A stretch of 64,000 nucleotides of DNA. Source: Paenibacillus foliorum (lineage in GTDB: Bacteria > Bacillota > Bacilli > Paenibacillales > NBRC-103111). Both the position numbers and the translations under genes were made by a program. The notes under the pieces are model-generated. The model made no database searches. It saw nothing but the letters and a program-made list of their open reading frames with translations, and was not told the origin of the DNA. Positions 9,288 through 18,347 of the stretch are shown one piece after another. Positions within the stretch are counted from its first letter, which is position 1. Each line of letters begins with the position of its first letter. The DNA lies in the NCBI RefSeq assembly GCF_013141765.1, contig NZ_WHOD01000050.1:38939-102938 (forward strand), read 5' to 3'.

Positions 9288-9341
9288 AACTTCTTATAAG
9301 AACGTACTAACTTAGGTATACCCACCATGTATTGAACATGG
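9288..9341 (+). promoter_or_regulatory. Leader of ytxJ with two dyads
   Basis: The perfect 12-bp palindrome ttcttataagaa (9291-9302) and the hairpin ccatgt-attga-acatgg (9325-9341) lie in the 144-bp gap before ytxJ. They may be a repressor site and an RNA hairpin; no known riboswitch consensus was recognised. Confidence 0.35.
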
Positions 9342-9395
9342 GAGCTATATAGGAAATAAGCAATTACAGCAATTCAACCAATGGAGGGAATACAA

Positions 9396-9737
9396 ATGAC
9401 ACAGTGGAAAGAAATTACAAGCCAGAATGAATGGAATGAATTGTTTGAAGGAAGCACACAAAAGCCAGTAGTAGTTCTTAAGCACAGTACTACGTGCCCC
9501 GTTAGCTCGAATGCGCTGGATGAATTTGAAAGCTACTTGCAAAAAGAACCAAATACAGGCGTTGAATATGTTTTGGTCAAAGTGATAGAATCTCGTCCCG
9601 TATCTAATCAAATTGCTGAGGATACAGGTGTGAAACACGCTTCTCCACAAATATTGTATGTCAAGAACAAAGAAGCTGTCTGGAATACATCTCATTGGTC
9701 AGTTACGCGGGCTCATATTACGGCTGTGCTTGACTAG
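9396..9737 (+). CDS. ytxJ: Bacillithiol-linked monothiol bacilliredoxin-like YtxJ (BrxC)
   Basis: A 113-residue thioredoxin-fold protein of the YtxJ family. The motif TTCPVS (Cys34) matches the family's TCPxS active site, with a single nucleophilic Cys that removes bacillithiol from oxidised proteins. The cis-Pro region reads HASPQILY, and the body has the usual length. ATG at 9396 is chosen because GGAGGG lies at 9383-9388; an in-frame ATG at 9381 overlaps that site. The stop is 9 bp before the esterase gene, so the two are probably co-transcribed. Its presence implies that the host makes bacillithiol (family knowledge). Confidence 0.9.
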   Translation: MTQWKEITSQNEWNELFEGSTQKPVVVLKHSTTCPVSSNALDEFESYLQKEPNTGVEYVLVKVIESRPVSNQIAEDTGVKHASPQILYVKNKEAVWNTSHWSVTRAHITAVLD

Positions 9738-9746
9738 GAGGAGCTT

Positions 9747-10547
9747 ATGAGCGTTCGGCCACATCCATTTTTTTCGGGTGCATTGTTTGCACGTAAATCA
9801 TGTTTTGTTTACTTACCAGAAGGTTATGAGGAAGATACGGATCTAAGCTATCCGGTCATCTATTTGCTGCACGGAATGTATGGCAGTGAATCTCATTGGC
9901 TGCTTAAAGGGAATGCAGAGCAGACCTTGGACCAGATGATAGCCGCTAGTCAGCTCCGCAAAAGTATTGTGGTGATGCCTAATGATGGAGGATATGGTCT
10001 GGGTACGTTTTATATGGATTGGTATGATGGCACCGGTAACTTTGAGCAATATTTCATTTATGATCTGATTCCGGAAATCGACAAACACTATCGAACCATC
10101 AATGCTCCTCACTCACGTGCTGTATGCGGCCTCTCTATGGGAGGATTCGGAGCCTTCGCTCTTTCTTTACGGAACCCTGGTTTGTTCGGCGCGGCAGCAA
10201 GCTTATCCGGTGCATTGACATCGACAGCTTATGTGGCGGAGAAATTTTCTAGGAGTGACATAGCGAGAATGATAGGGCCCCTTCAAGGACCGTACGCACA
10301 AGAGCATGATCTGCAAATATGTGCAAGTCAACGAGTGTTGGATGAACAGAGACCAGCTCTTTATTTTGACTGTGGGACTGCTGACTTTCTTTATAAAACT
10401 AATGCAGATTATCATGAGCATCTCAATAAGATCGGATATGCACATAAGTATCAGGAATTTCCAGGTGAGCATACCTGGGCGTATTGGACGGAGCATTTGC
10501 CGGATGCATTAAGCTTTATCGAGGGTTGTTTTGCTTCACAGAAATAG
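9747..10547 (+). CDS. Esterase D/S-formylglutathione-hydrolase-like alpha/beta hydrolase
   Basis: A 266-residue alpha/beta hydrolase of the putative-esterase group (EsterD, mycolyltransferase-like). The nucleophile elbow is CGLSMGGFGA (Ser130). An oxyanion loop YLLHGMYG lies near residue 40. The acid is probably the Asp of CGTADF (about 217) and the base the His of GEHTW (about 248). No signal peptide is present, so it acts in the cytosol. GGAGGAG precedes the ATG, and the gene follows ytxJ by 9 bp. The thiol-ester link to bacillithiol chemistry suggested by this neighbour is inference; other esters are equally possible. Confidence 0.85.
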   Translation: MSVRPHPFFSGALFARKSCFVYLPEGYEEDTDLSYPVIYLLHGMYGSESHWLLKGNAEQTLDQMIAASQLRKSIVVMPNDGGYGLGTFYMDWYDGTGNFEQYFIYDLIPEIDKHYRTINAPHSRAVCGLSMGGFGAFALSLRNPGLFGAAASLSGALTSTAYVAEKFSRSDIARMIGPLQGPYAQEHDLQICASQRVLDEQRPALYFDCGTADFLYKTNADYHEHLNKIGYAHKYQEFPGEHTWAYWTEHLPDALSFIEGCFASQK

Positions 10548-10585
10548 TGAAAAGGGAACCTGCCGCTGAATTTTGTCCGTATAGG

Positions 10586-10628
10586 AAAAGCCTTAAAGCC
10601 TTGGAAATCAAGGGTTTAAGGCTTTTTT
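10586..10628. terminator. Bidirectional terminator between esterase and giant kinase genes
   Basis: A long stem (aaaagccttaaa with tttaaggctttt, interrupted by one mismatched pair inside) is flanked by A- and T-runs, so it can serve both converging genes. Confidence 0.85.
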
Positions 10629-10670
10629 ATGTGGAAATTGTATGGTGAATTAGGCAGCTGCATGATCGGA

Positions 10671-13600
10671 TTACTTTTTCATAAAATGAACCGTGAAGGT
10701 TGTGCCGGAGCCTTCCACGGAATTGCACTCAATAGAGCCTCCATAATGAAGCAAATAGTTTTGCGCGATATGCAGTCCTAAACCAGAGTTGGTAGTTTCG
10801 GGCTTGGTAGAGAAGCCTTTGTCAAATATATGACTACAATGCTGCTCCTCTATAATAGATCCTGAGTTAAACACAGAAAGCTTATAGGTCTGATCATGCT
10901 CTTCAATTGTTAGTCTGACCGTTCGCAACAGATCCTCCTGCGGAACAGCTTCAACAGCATTCTTAAGCAGGTTATTCATAATGCTGGAAAAATAGCTGAT
11001 CGGCAGCGTCAAGCGTTCAAATGAACACTCTAGATGGCCACTGACCTGCAGATCGATTTTGTTGGAAATGCAGGAAAGGCTAATATTGTTCAATACGACG
11101 CCAAGAACAGGAAATTTAATGGAGTTTACAACAGACTGTTGAACGATTTCTTTGCACCATACCGAGATATAATCCTTCGCCATGTCGTATTTGTTCATCA
11201 TTAATAAGGCATGAACGGTTTGCACATTATTGATAAGCTCATGCTGAGACTTGCGAATGTTCAACATAGTCGCCTCGGAAGATTGAACCCACCGTTCCTT
11301 CTCATCAAGCTGCAAACGGATATTCTTCTCCTGCTCCTCTAGCAGCTGAAGCTTATAATCCTTGTACTCCAAATTCGAATACAGCTTGGCATTTTCAATA
11401 GTTCCGGCAATTTCTGCTGTTAGCAGCTTCACCGTATCTAAGCGCTGCTCTTGAAAAACATGGCTGGCCAGGTTGTTTTCTAAATAGAGCAGACCGATCA
11501 TTTTACCTAATTTCATGATGGGGAGAATTAATAGTGATTTGGGTCGGCATCGCTGAATATACTCATCTTTGCCAAACATTTCCGAGAGGGCAGCGTCGTG
11601 GAGCAGTACGGGTTGCTCCATGCGGATAGCATATTGGATTGTGGTAATAGCCGCTTGATTGTATGCATCCAAGGGAATGGAATGCAAGGCTCTAAATGAC
11701 TGACCCGGAATTTTCTCGACCTCAATATACAAGCTTTGTTCCCGCATTAAGAGCAAGAGACCCTTTTCTGCGCCTGCATTCTCGATTACTATGCTCATAA
11801 AGCTTTCCAATAGCTTAAGGAACACAGCTTCATTAGAAAGTGCATGTGATGCCTTTGCCATAGTAGAAGCATCGATAATAGCTTGGTCAGAAACACTTCT
11901 ATTAATCAGGTAGGGGTGCTTCTCTTCTAGATGAGTGACTTTTCTTACAGCTCCCCATTGACTGTACAACGTTTTAGCTTCAAGTAAATACGTCTTAGTA
12001 ATTTTTAATTTACCGGTTTGCATGTAAAACTTCGCAGCACATTCATAAGCAATTGCTTCGTATTGGATAAAATTGTGCTTATTTGCGTAAAAAATAGCCT
12101 GCTCATATTGCTCGGCTGCTAATAGATGATTCCCGTAGATTCGGTTTATTTCAGCCTCCATCAGCATTTTTAGATGCAAAAAGTTTTCAGGCGAATGATC
12201 GGACCATTTCTTGAAAAATTTCAAATAGCTGTTCAGCTTCTTATCATATAGTCTCTGCTCGGCTTTGCTCGCCGTCGAGTATAGAGCGGTCATAACAAGT
12301 GAGCTCATGAAGTAATGAAGATGGACATGAATCAGACCGAATACGGTTTGTAAGTTCTCTTCAGCGGCTTCCATAATTCCCCTGGCTTCCTCAAGGTTGT
12401 CCAGCAAAAAACAGGTCATTAGCTGCAGAGCGTAATAAGTATGAATAGGTGATTTGTTGCTAAAGCTTTGCAGCTGCTCCAGCTCTTCTGGATTAATAAA
12501 TAGACAAGATTTGTTCACCGACAAAGTATTAGGGGAAAGATTGTCCTTATTCATTAAGAAGAGTATAAACCGCTGCATAGCCATTAGAATATATATCGTA
12601 TCCTTATCCTGTGAGCGTAGGACAAAAGGGTGGTAGGTATTCGTTTCCTCATAAACGGCACTTAAAGGGTCACCTTTAAACAGCCGCAGAAAGAAGCTGA
12701 ACGCAATAGAATAGCCAGCATATACAAAATCTCCGGCCTCTACCCCGAAGCTATGGGCTTGTTTCAAATAATCGATATGGGTTTTAATATGTTGTTTGAT
12801 ATTGCTTGAGAATGCCCCGTGACCAAAATACACTTTACTTTTTATTGGCAGCCTGTCATTTGCGTCACTTAACCGAAGGCCCACTTCGCCGTATCGTACA
12901 CCGCCATCTAGATTACCCATAATCGAGCTGGTAATGACTCCGTAAGTTGAATAGGACAAGGCGGAGCCCTCCGAATTCCCATTCCGCAGTGAATAATTAA
13001 ACATTTTGAGCATTAAGTACACGTACAAATTCGAATTTAAATAATAGGTTGGCGGGATCAGGTTAACCATGAGCTTCATTACGGCACACTGAACAAGATC
13101 CGTCATTGGCGGCAAATTGAAGAGCTCCTCTGGTTTCTTAGAACCCATATTCCATTTGGTTTTTGCCATTTCCCACATAATTAAGGCTTTGTTAGCTTTC
13201 GGATGGATGGTAATTCCGAATAAACGCAGACCCTCCAAGCCTATGTTCATTGCAAGTTCATGCATGCCCAAATTGGTATAAAGAACTATCATTAAATTAT
13301 AAACATCAGCCTTCTCCAGCTGGGTGCGTGCTTGGTTGAGGATGCGCTGGAAGGAGCGCTTCGCTGCTTCAAAATGTCCGCATAAATACTCCAGCTCAGC
13401 TAGCTCTGCATAGACGGTATATGATGATTCATACTGACAGATCCAACTGTTTTTATCCAACAGCTGAAGGCTGTGGGTTACATATTTCAAGGCAGTTTCA
13501 TAAGCCGTATTTGCTTTGGCCTTTTTGCTTGCTTGAATATTGAGATCTATTAACAGTTCTTTTTCACGGGTTAAAGTTAGAAGCTCTTTACCTAAATTCA

Positions 13601-15779
13601 AATGGTTCGTCATGACAAACAACTGATCGGATTGCTCCTCAGAATTAACAGACTGCAGCATTTGTTTGCCAATACGGTAATGGAGCTCTTGCTTCTGCTC
13701 CTTCGAAACAAGGGAATAAACGGCTTGATGTACACGGTCATGCAGAAACTTATAGGATGCCGTCTTGTAGTCAGATTCGGTTTTTTCCAATGGTACGACC
13801 AAGCCTTCATGAATTGCAGTAGTCAAATAGGCTTCCATTTGCTCAACAGACATGGAAGATATTAATGTCAGCAGCTCGAATGAGAACATCCTTCCTATGC
13901 AAGAAGCATGCATAAGCAAAGACTGCGCCGGAGGGGGCAGTCTGCGGATTCTATGGATCATGAGTTCGATTACATTATCTGCTATATGCCCGAATTCTTT
14001 CAATTGATGAATATTCCATTGCCACTGACTGTTCTCGTAATTAAATTCAAGCAGCTGTTGATCGTAAAGCGAATGCAAAAATTGTTTGGTAAAGAAAGGA
14101 TTACCTTTCGTTTTTTGCATCACTAAGGAAGCGAGCTCCTCTAGTCCCTGCTTAGAATTAGGCTGAAGACTATCCTGTAGCATCTGCTTGATCTCGTTAA
14201 TATTTAATAGCCGAAGATGAAGGTGAGTGACATGGATATTCGGCATACGATCCAGTTTATCAATCGTCCAACGAAGCGGGTGGGCATCGGTAATTTCCTT
14301 CTCTCGATAAGCGCCAATAAATAGGAGATAAGGAGAATATGAAAGAGCAGCCAGATCTTGAATCAACTGTAAGGAAGAATTGTCCGACCATTGTAAATCA
14401 TCGATAAAAATGATAAGGGGCTGTTCCTTTACTGCAAAAACTTCTAAAAAGTGTAGCAAAGTATGTAAGAAACGATTATGTATTTCATCAGGAGGCAGCT
14501 TAGGGAGCGGGGGCTGCTTGCCGAGTATTTTCTCCATATCAGGGATCATATCAACAAGTACTTGTCCATTCGGGCTGACAGCATGCTCAAGCTTATTTTT
14601 CCAAACTACAAATTCGTCTTCAGGTCTTGTTAGCACATACTGGGTTAGCTGCTGACCAGCTTCATTAATGGCTTGAAAGGGCGTATCTCGGCTGTACTGT
14701 TCGAATTTACCAGAAATGAATAGGACATTCTCAAGTTGAATTGATTGTTGAAACTCATGAATAAGGTAGGACTTTCCAATCCCAGACATACCTGAGATAA
14801 GTACCATTTGGTTATTGCCTAATAAGGACCGCTTATAAGCTTCCTGTAGCTCCTCCAGTTCTGATTTTCGACCATACAAGGCTTCGGAAATTCGGAATGT
14901 ATCGGAAACAGCGTAGGAGTCGGCCATATTATCAAAGTCAAGGTGACCTGCTTGAAGTAAACGTTCTTGACAGGTTTCCAGATCGCGTCTTAATTCGAAT
15001 ACGCTTTGGTAACGAGACTCAGGCTGTTTGGCTAAACATTTCATGACTATGTCAGAAATCGGCTTAGGGACGTTGTAAGGGAGATCTGAGGGAGCAGCAG
15101 GTTCCTTGGCCATATGATGATGAATAAGCTCGGATACATCTTGTGAAAGAAAAGGGAGTCTGCCGGTCAGCATTTCATAAAATACTATACCAATGGAATA
15201 TATATCGGTCCGGAAATCAACCTGACGATTCATACGCCCAGTTTGCTCAGGAGCCATATAGGGAAGACGGCTATCTGGATACATCTTGGGTTCGTATACA
15301 TAGGAATTGTCAGCAGGAATATGAAGCAGATCGTTAAAATCGGTGATTTGAACTTTCAGATTTTCTGAATCTACGATAAATGCATGAGATGTGAGATTCA
15401 AATGGATGTTTTTGGAATGATGCAATTTAAGTAAAACAGCCGCGCAAGAAATGGCCAAACGCAAAAAAATCTTAATTTCCAATTGACCGGAAGTTAATAG
15501 ATGTGAGAGTGGTTTGCCGGCTGAATATTCCATGTAAAGGTGGAAGGTCTCGTTATAAGACTCTAATCGCAGTGGTTTAATCATGTCGTCCAAATGTAAC
15601 TGTCGACTATTTTCATATTCAGCTGTTATCCATTGTACTTCTTGCTGTGAGGGATATTCGGTATTTAACATTTTGATCCAACAAACTTCTTGGGTGGCCG
15701 GATTACTACCTCGATAAATGATAAATGGCTCGTGATCGTACATTATATGTAATTGATATTCATTTAGTATTAATGACAA
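10671..15779 (-). CDS. Giant kinase-like / AAA ATPase / GAF / histidine kinase fusion
   Basis: A 1702-residue cytosolic signalling protein of the trifunctional Ser/Thr kinase-ATPase-histidine kinase class. Residues 1-275 are a protein-kinase fold with the VAIK-like lysine (CWIKML) and the APE segment (MAPEQTGRMNRQ). However, the catalytic loop reads HLNLTS (about 126) instead of HRDxKP, and DFG reads DFN, so this domain looks catalytically dead. An AAA_16-type ATPase follows (GMSGIGKS about 330-337, Walker B FIDDLQWSD about 460), then some 600 residues of helical TPR-like repeats, a GAF domain (about 1320-1460) and a SpoOB-type kinase core. The phosphoacceptor motif is SQHELINNVQ (about 1515); the ATP-binding domain has NNLLKNAVEA and SGLGLHIA. 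The start is TTG with GGAGG 8 bp upstream. It has no adjacent response regulator. Confidence 0.9.
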   Translation of the reverse strand: MSLILNEYQLHIMYDHEPFIIYRGSNPATQEVCWIKMLNTEYPSQQEVQWITAEYENSRQLHLDDMIKPLRLESYNETFHLYMEYSAGKPLSHLLTSGQLEIKIFLRLAISCAAVLLKLHHSKNIHLNLTSHAFIVDSENLKVQITDFNDLLHIPADNSYVYEPKMYPDSRLPYMAPEQTGRMNRQVDFRTDIYSIGIVFYEMLTGRLPFLSQDVSELIHHHMAKEPAAPSDLPYNVPKPISDIVMKCLAKQPESRYQSVFELRRDLETCQERLLQAGHLDFDNMADSYAVSDTFRISEALYGRKSELEELQEAYKRSLLGNNQMVLISGMSGIGKSYLIHEFQQSIQLENVLFISGKFEQYSRDTPFQAINEAGQQLTQYVLTRPEDEFVVWKNKLEHAVSPNGQVLVDMIPDMEKILGKQPPLPKLPPDEIHNRFLHTLLHFLEVFAVKEQPLIIFIDDLQWSDNSSLQLIQDLAALSYSPYLLFIGAYREKEITDAHPLRWTIDKLDRMPNIHVTHLHLRLLNINEIKQMLQDSLQPNSKQGLEELASLVMQKTKGNPFFTKQFLHSLYDQQLLEFNYENSQWQWNIHQLKEFGHIADNVIELMIHRIRRLPPPAQSLLMHASCIGRMFSFELLTLISSMSVEQMEAYLTTAIHEGLVVPLEKTESDYKTASYKFLHDRVHQAVYSLVSKEQKQELHYRIGKQMLQSVNSEEQSDQLFVMTNHLNLGKELLTLTREKELLIDLNIQASKKAKANTAYETALKYVTHSLQLLDKNSWICQYESSYTVYAELAELEYLCGHFEAAKRSFQRILNQARTQLEKADVYNLMIVLYTNLGMHELAMNIGLEGLRLFGITIHPKANKALIMWEMAKTKWNMGSKKPEELFNLPPMTDLVQCAVMKLMVNLIPPTYYLNSNLYVYLMLKMFNYSLRNGNSEGSALSYSTYGVITSSIMGNLDGGVRYGEVGLRLSDANDRLPIKSKVYFGHGAFSSNIKQHIKTHIDYLKQAHSFGVEAGDFVYAGYSIAFSFFLRLFKGDPLSAVYEETNTYHPFVLRSQDKDTIYILMAMQRFILFLMNKDNLSPNTLSVNKSCLFINPEELEQLQSFSNKSPIHTYYALQLMTCFLLDNLEEARGIMEAAEENLQTVFGLIHVHLHYFMSSLVMTALYSTASKAEQRLYDKKLNSYLKFFKKWSDHSPENFLHLKMLMEAEINRIYGNHLLAAEQYEQAIFYANKHNFIQYEAIAYECAAKFYMQTGKLKITKTYLLEAKTLYSQWGAVRKVTHLEEKHPYLINRSVSDQAIIDASTMAKASHALSNEAVFLKLLESFMSIVIENAGAEKGLLLLMREQSLYIEVEKIPGQSFRALHSIPLDAYNQAAITTIQYAIRMEQPVLLHDAALSEMFGKDEYIQRCRPKSLLILPIMKLGKMIGLLYLENNLASHVFQEQRLDTVKLLTAEIAGTIENAKLYSNLEYKDYKLQLLEEQEKNIRLQLDEKERWVQSSEATMLNIRKSQHELINNVQTVHALLMMNKYDMAKDYISVWCKEIVQQSVVNSIKFPVLGVVLNNISLSCISNKIDLQVSGHLECSFERLTLPISYFSSIMNNLLKNAVEAVPQEDLLRTVRLTIEEHDQTYKLSVFNSGSIIEEQHCSHIFDKGFSTKPETTNSGLGLHIAQNYLLHYGGSIECNSVEGSGTTFTVHFMKK

Positions 15780-15927
15780 GCAAGTAGCCTCCGATACATT
15801 ACGATTGCCTTCATTTTACTTTTTACTGGAATAGTAAGCAATATAAATTTACAGAATGTTACAAAAAACTACAAAAATCGTCACGAGGAGAGGTGCCGGA
15901 AAAAGAAGAGCCTATAGATTTCTAAAT

Positions 15928-15943
15928 TGTGATATATTTCACA
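15928..15943. promoter_or_regulatory. Candidate Fnr/Crp-family box
   Basis: TGTGATATATTTCACA is an exact TGTGA-N6-TCACA dyad in the divergent gap between the giant kinase and the SLH protein. Its centre is 57-62 bp upstream of a tataat (15993-15998). It could serve either gene. The match is direct; the regulation is inferred. Confidence 0.5.
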
Positions 15944-15992
15944 CTATACGAAATATGTAATAAAAAGGATGTACTCTCTATTCGTAGTGTAC

Positions 15993-15998
15993 TATAAT
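15993..15998 (+). promoter_or_regulatory. Candidate -10 element for the SLH-VWA gene
   Basis: A perfect tataat lies about 46 bp before the start codon, with a poor -35 (tgtact, 15970-15975). A weak -35 is what an activator-dependent promoter would show. Confidence 0.4.
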
Positions 15999-16043
15999 GT
16001 CGAATGATTGAAAAATTATACATAGAGAGAGGATGGATGAGCT

Positions 16044-18185
16044 GTGCAGTTGAAAAAAACAATCACTTCCGCACTTATTTGCTGTTTATCGTTCAGCACA
16101 AGTTTGTCTGCAGCATGGGGGGCCGAAGCAGCGCCGAACACATTTGCCGACTTAAGCGGCCACTGGTCTAAAGCTGATGTCGAGTATTTGGTAGGTAAAG
16201 GCATTATTGATGGGGTGGAGGTAAATGGACAGCGATTAATTATGCCGGATAAGAGCATCACTCGTGCCGAGTATATTAAAATACTGGTAGGTGCATTAGG
16301 AAGTAAGAGTACGGATACCCAGACAGATTCTTTTAAAGACGTAAGCGCAGCACACTGGGCTTACAAGTACATTGAGACAGCTAAAAAAGGAGGCTTGGTT
16401 GACGGATATGAGGATGGCAGCTTTAAGCCTGACTCCCAAATCTCGCGCGCTGAGCTTGCAACATTGCTTGTACGGGGCTATCAATTAAAAGAACTTAAGG
16501 AAAGCGCAGTAGCGTTTGCCGATCTTTCTGCTGATTTTTGGGCGTTTGGCGCGATCAAAACGGCCGCTTCCAACAAATTGATCGAGGGTATATTAGAGAA
16601 TGGTCAAATATTATTTAAACCTTCAGTAGCAGCTACTCGTGCCGAATCGGTTACAGTTATTGCACGATATTTAAAATCACAGGAAGGCTACGCACTTGTT
16701 CCCAAGGAAACACCTGAAATAACACCGGAACCGAATGAAGCAGGTAATACTGGGAATGCATCCGGGGGAACAACGAGTCGTCGCAATGACAATAGAAACT
16801 ATGGAATAGAAGTTAATTTAAGTGGAGCAGATTTGATTGCTTCAATTGGCAAAGGCAGTCCAATTAAAAATACCGACGGTCAAGGAAACACCCTTGAATT
16901 GACAGGGTTGAATCTGGCCGGATTTAAAGGCTCTTCCTCAGACATTAAAATTGAGATGGAGCTTCCGGAAAATACTTTCAAATTGAGCAATACGGTTGTG
17001 CCCGGGGTGACTGGCCCTGTAATTGAATTTAGCACTAACGGATACTCATTTACGAATGCAACGCTCTCCTTTGATGTCGGATCCATTGCGAGTAAAGCCA
17101 ATTTGATTGCAGCTTACTACAATGAAGTTACACATAAGTTTGAGTTCTTAAACTCCACTTATAACGCTGCCGACGACACGCTAAGCTTTAGCACTAATCA
17201 TAATAGTAAATATGTATTGATCGACAAGCTGGGCTGGGAGCAGGCCTGGAAGAATAGCTTATCGGTAACCTCAGGTGTGTATAAACCGTATATCGACTAT
17301 GCTTTTATTATCGATAGCTCTGGCAGTATGACGAGTACGGACCCTCAGAACCTTCGGAAAAAGGCGGTAACGGATCTTGTATATAAACTTAATCATAATC
17401 CGAGCTCGCCATTAGTACCTGAGAGCATCACTGTAGCTGATGTTGTTTATGGCAATATAGTCCATAACAACCATGTATATAGTGAGTCAGACCGTGCGGC
17501 AATCATTGATTTTGACAACTCAGCTCGGTTGGTTTCCACCTTTTCTGCGGATGGAGCTACCGTTGCAAGTGCCGTATACAACATTGACAGCTCTGGCGGA
17601 ACGCATATTTTCTCTGGGTTGAAGCTTGCGTTCGATGAGTTTAACCGTAATGGGGATGCCGATAATCGCTGGATTGCTGTATTGTTAACCGATGGACAGG
17701 ATGGCAGCAATGTTCCTCCGGATTGGAATATGATTCAAACTGCCTATGGTAAAGGAGTTACTTTGGTGACCATGGGTTTGAGCGGCTCGGTGGATAAAGT
17801 GTATTTGGAAAAAATGGCGCTGCTCGGTGGGGGACAATACTTCCATGTGCAGACATCAGCCGAATTGGAATCGTCCTTTAAAACAGTTGTTGAAACCACG
17901 AGACATAATGAGTTCATCGATGCGGATGGTGACGGAATTGATGATTACTATGAAGTCACTGGAATGCTGTTGGAGAACGGAATGCTTGTAAAGACAAGCA
18001 TTGATCCTGCTTCAGGAAAAGATACAGATAATGACGGGGCTAGCGACGGTGAGGAGATGGGTCAACCAGTGGATGTGATTATTACCGCAGACATGGTGCC
18101 TTCAGGCAGTGAGCTCATCGGAAAAACGGTTAAAATGTTTAAAAATATCAAAAGCATGCCGACCGATGCCACAGATAAACCTTAA
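16044..18185 (+). CDS. SLH-anchored surface protein with VWA domain and Ca-binding C-terminus
   Basis: A 713-residue exported protein. A signal peptide ends near AWGAEA. Three S-layer-homology modules (about 34-86, 95-145, 155-209), each with the FxDLS/FKDVS start and an xxRAE core, bind secondary cell-wall polymer. A Thr/Pro/Asn-rich linker and a beta domain follow. The von Willebrand A domain (about 415-600) has an intact metal-ion site: DSSGSM (about 423), the Thr of GGTHIFSG and the Asp of LLTDGQDG. The C-terminus has two acidic calcium-type loops (DADGDGIDD, DTDNDGASD). The start is GTG 16044; TTG 16050 is an alternative. A role in adhesion or surface assembly is inferred. Confidence 0.92.
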   Translation: MQLKKTITSALICCLSFSTSLSAAWGAEAAPNTFADLSGHWSKADVEYLVGKGIIDGVEVNGQRLIMPDKSITRAEYIKILVGALGSKSTDTQTDSFKDVSAAHWAYKYIETAKKGGLVDGYEDGSFKPDSQISRAELATLLVRGYQLKELKESAVAFADLSADFWAFGAIKTAASNKLIEGILENGQILFKPSVAATRAESVTVIARYLKSQEGYALVPKETPEITPEPNEAGNTGNASGGTTSRRNDNRNYGIEVNLSGADLIASIGKGSPIKNTDGQGNTLELTGLNLAGFKGSSSDIKIEMELPENTFKLSNTVVPGVTGPVIEFSTNGYSFTNATLSFDVGSIASKANLIAAYYNEVTHKFEFLNSTYNAADDTLSFSTNHNSKYVLIDKLGWEQAWKNSLSVTSGVYKPYIDYAFIIDSSGSMTSTDPQNLRKKAVTDLVYKLNHNPSSPLVPESITVADVVYGNIVHNNHVYSESDRAAIIDFDNSARLVSTFSADGATVASAVYNIDSSGGTHIFSGLKLAFDEFNRNGDADNRWIAVLLTDGQDGSNVPPDWNMIQTAYGKGVTLVTMGLSGSVDKVYLEKMALLGGGQYFHVQTSAELESSFKTVVETTRHNEFIDADGDGIDDYYEVTGMLLENGMLVKTSIDPASGKDTDNDGASDGEEMGQPVDVIITADMVPSGSELIGKTVKMFKNIKSMPTDATDKP

Positions 18186-18219
18186 TAAGACCTCTAGAAG
18201 CTGAATAAATTGAAAAAAT

Positions 18220-18257
18220 ACAAACCGTAAAATCAAGGTACGGTTTGTGTTTTTTTG
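18220..18257 (+). terminator. Terminator of the SLH-VWA gene
   Basis: A 10-bp stem acaaaccgta (18220-18229) with tacggtttgt (18239-18248), followed by a T-run. Confidence 0.9.
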
Positions 18258-18277
18258 TTATGTTCTTTTAAGGGGAT

Positions 18278-18305
18278 TTGTTTAGGGAATAATTTGTTAT
18301 ATAAT
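18278..18305 (+). promoter_or_regulatory. Candidate sigma-A promoter for the TIGR01777 gene
   Basis: ttgttt (18278-18283), a 16-bp spacer and a perfect tataat (18300-18305). Confidence 0.45.
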
Positions 18306-18347
18306 GCTTTTATATAATAGAGATAATCTGAAAGTGAGGAACCAGAG

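Noticed and set aside
9252..9395. Riboswitch or T-box leader of ytxJ
   Set aside because: No T-box sequence or riboswitch consensus recognised; only a palindrome and one hairpin.
9345..9695. 116-codon minus-strand frame opposite ytxJ
   Set aside because: Cys/Phe/Trp-rich composition and complete overlap with a recognised gene.
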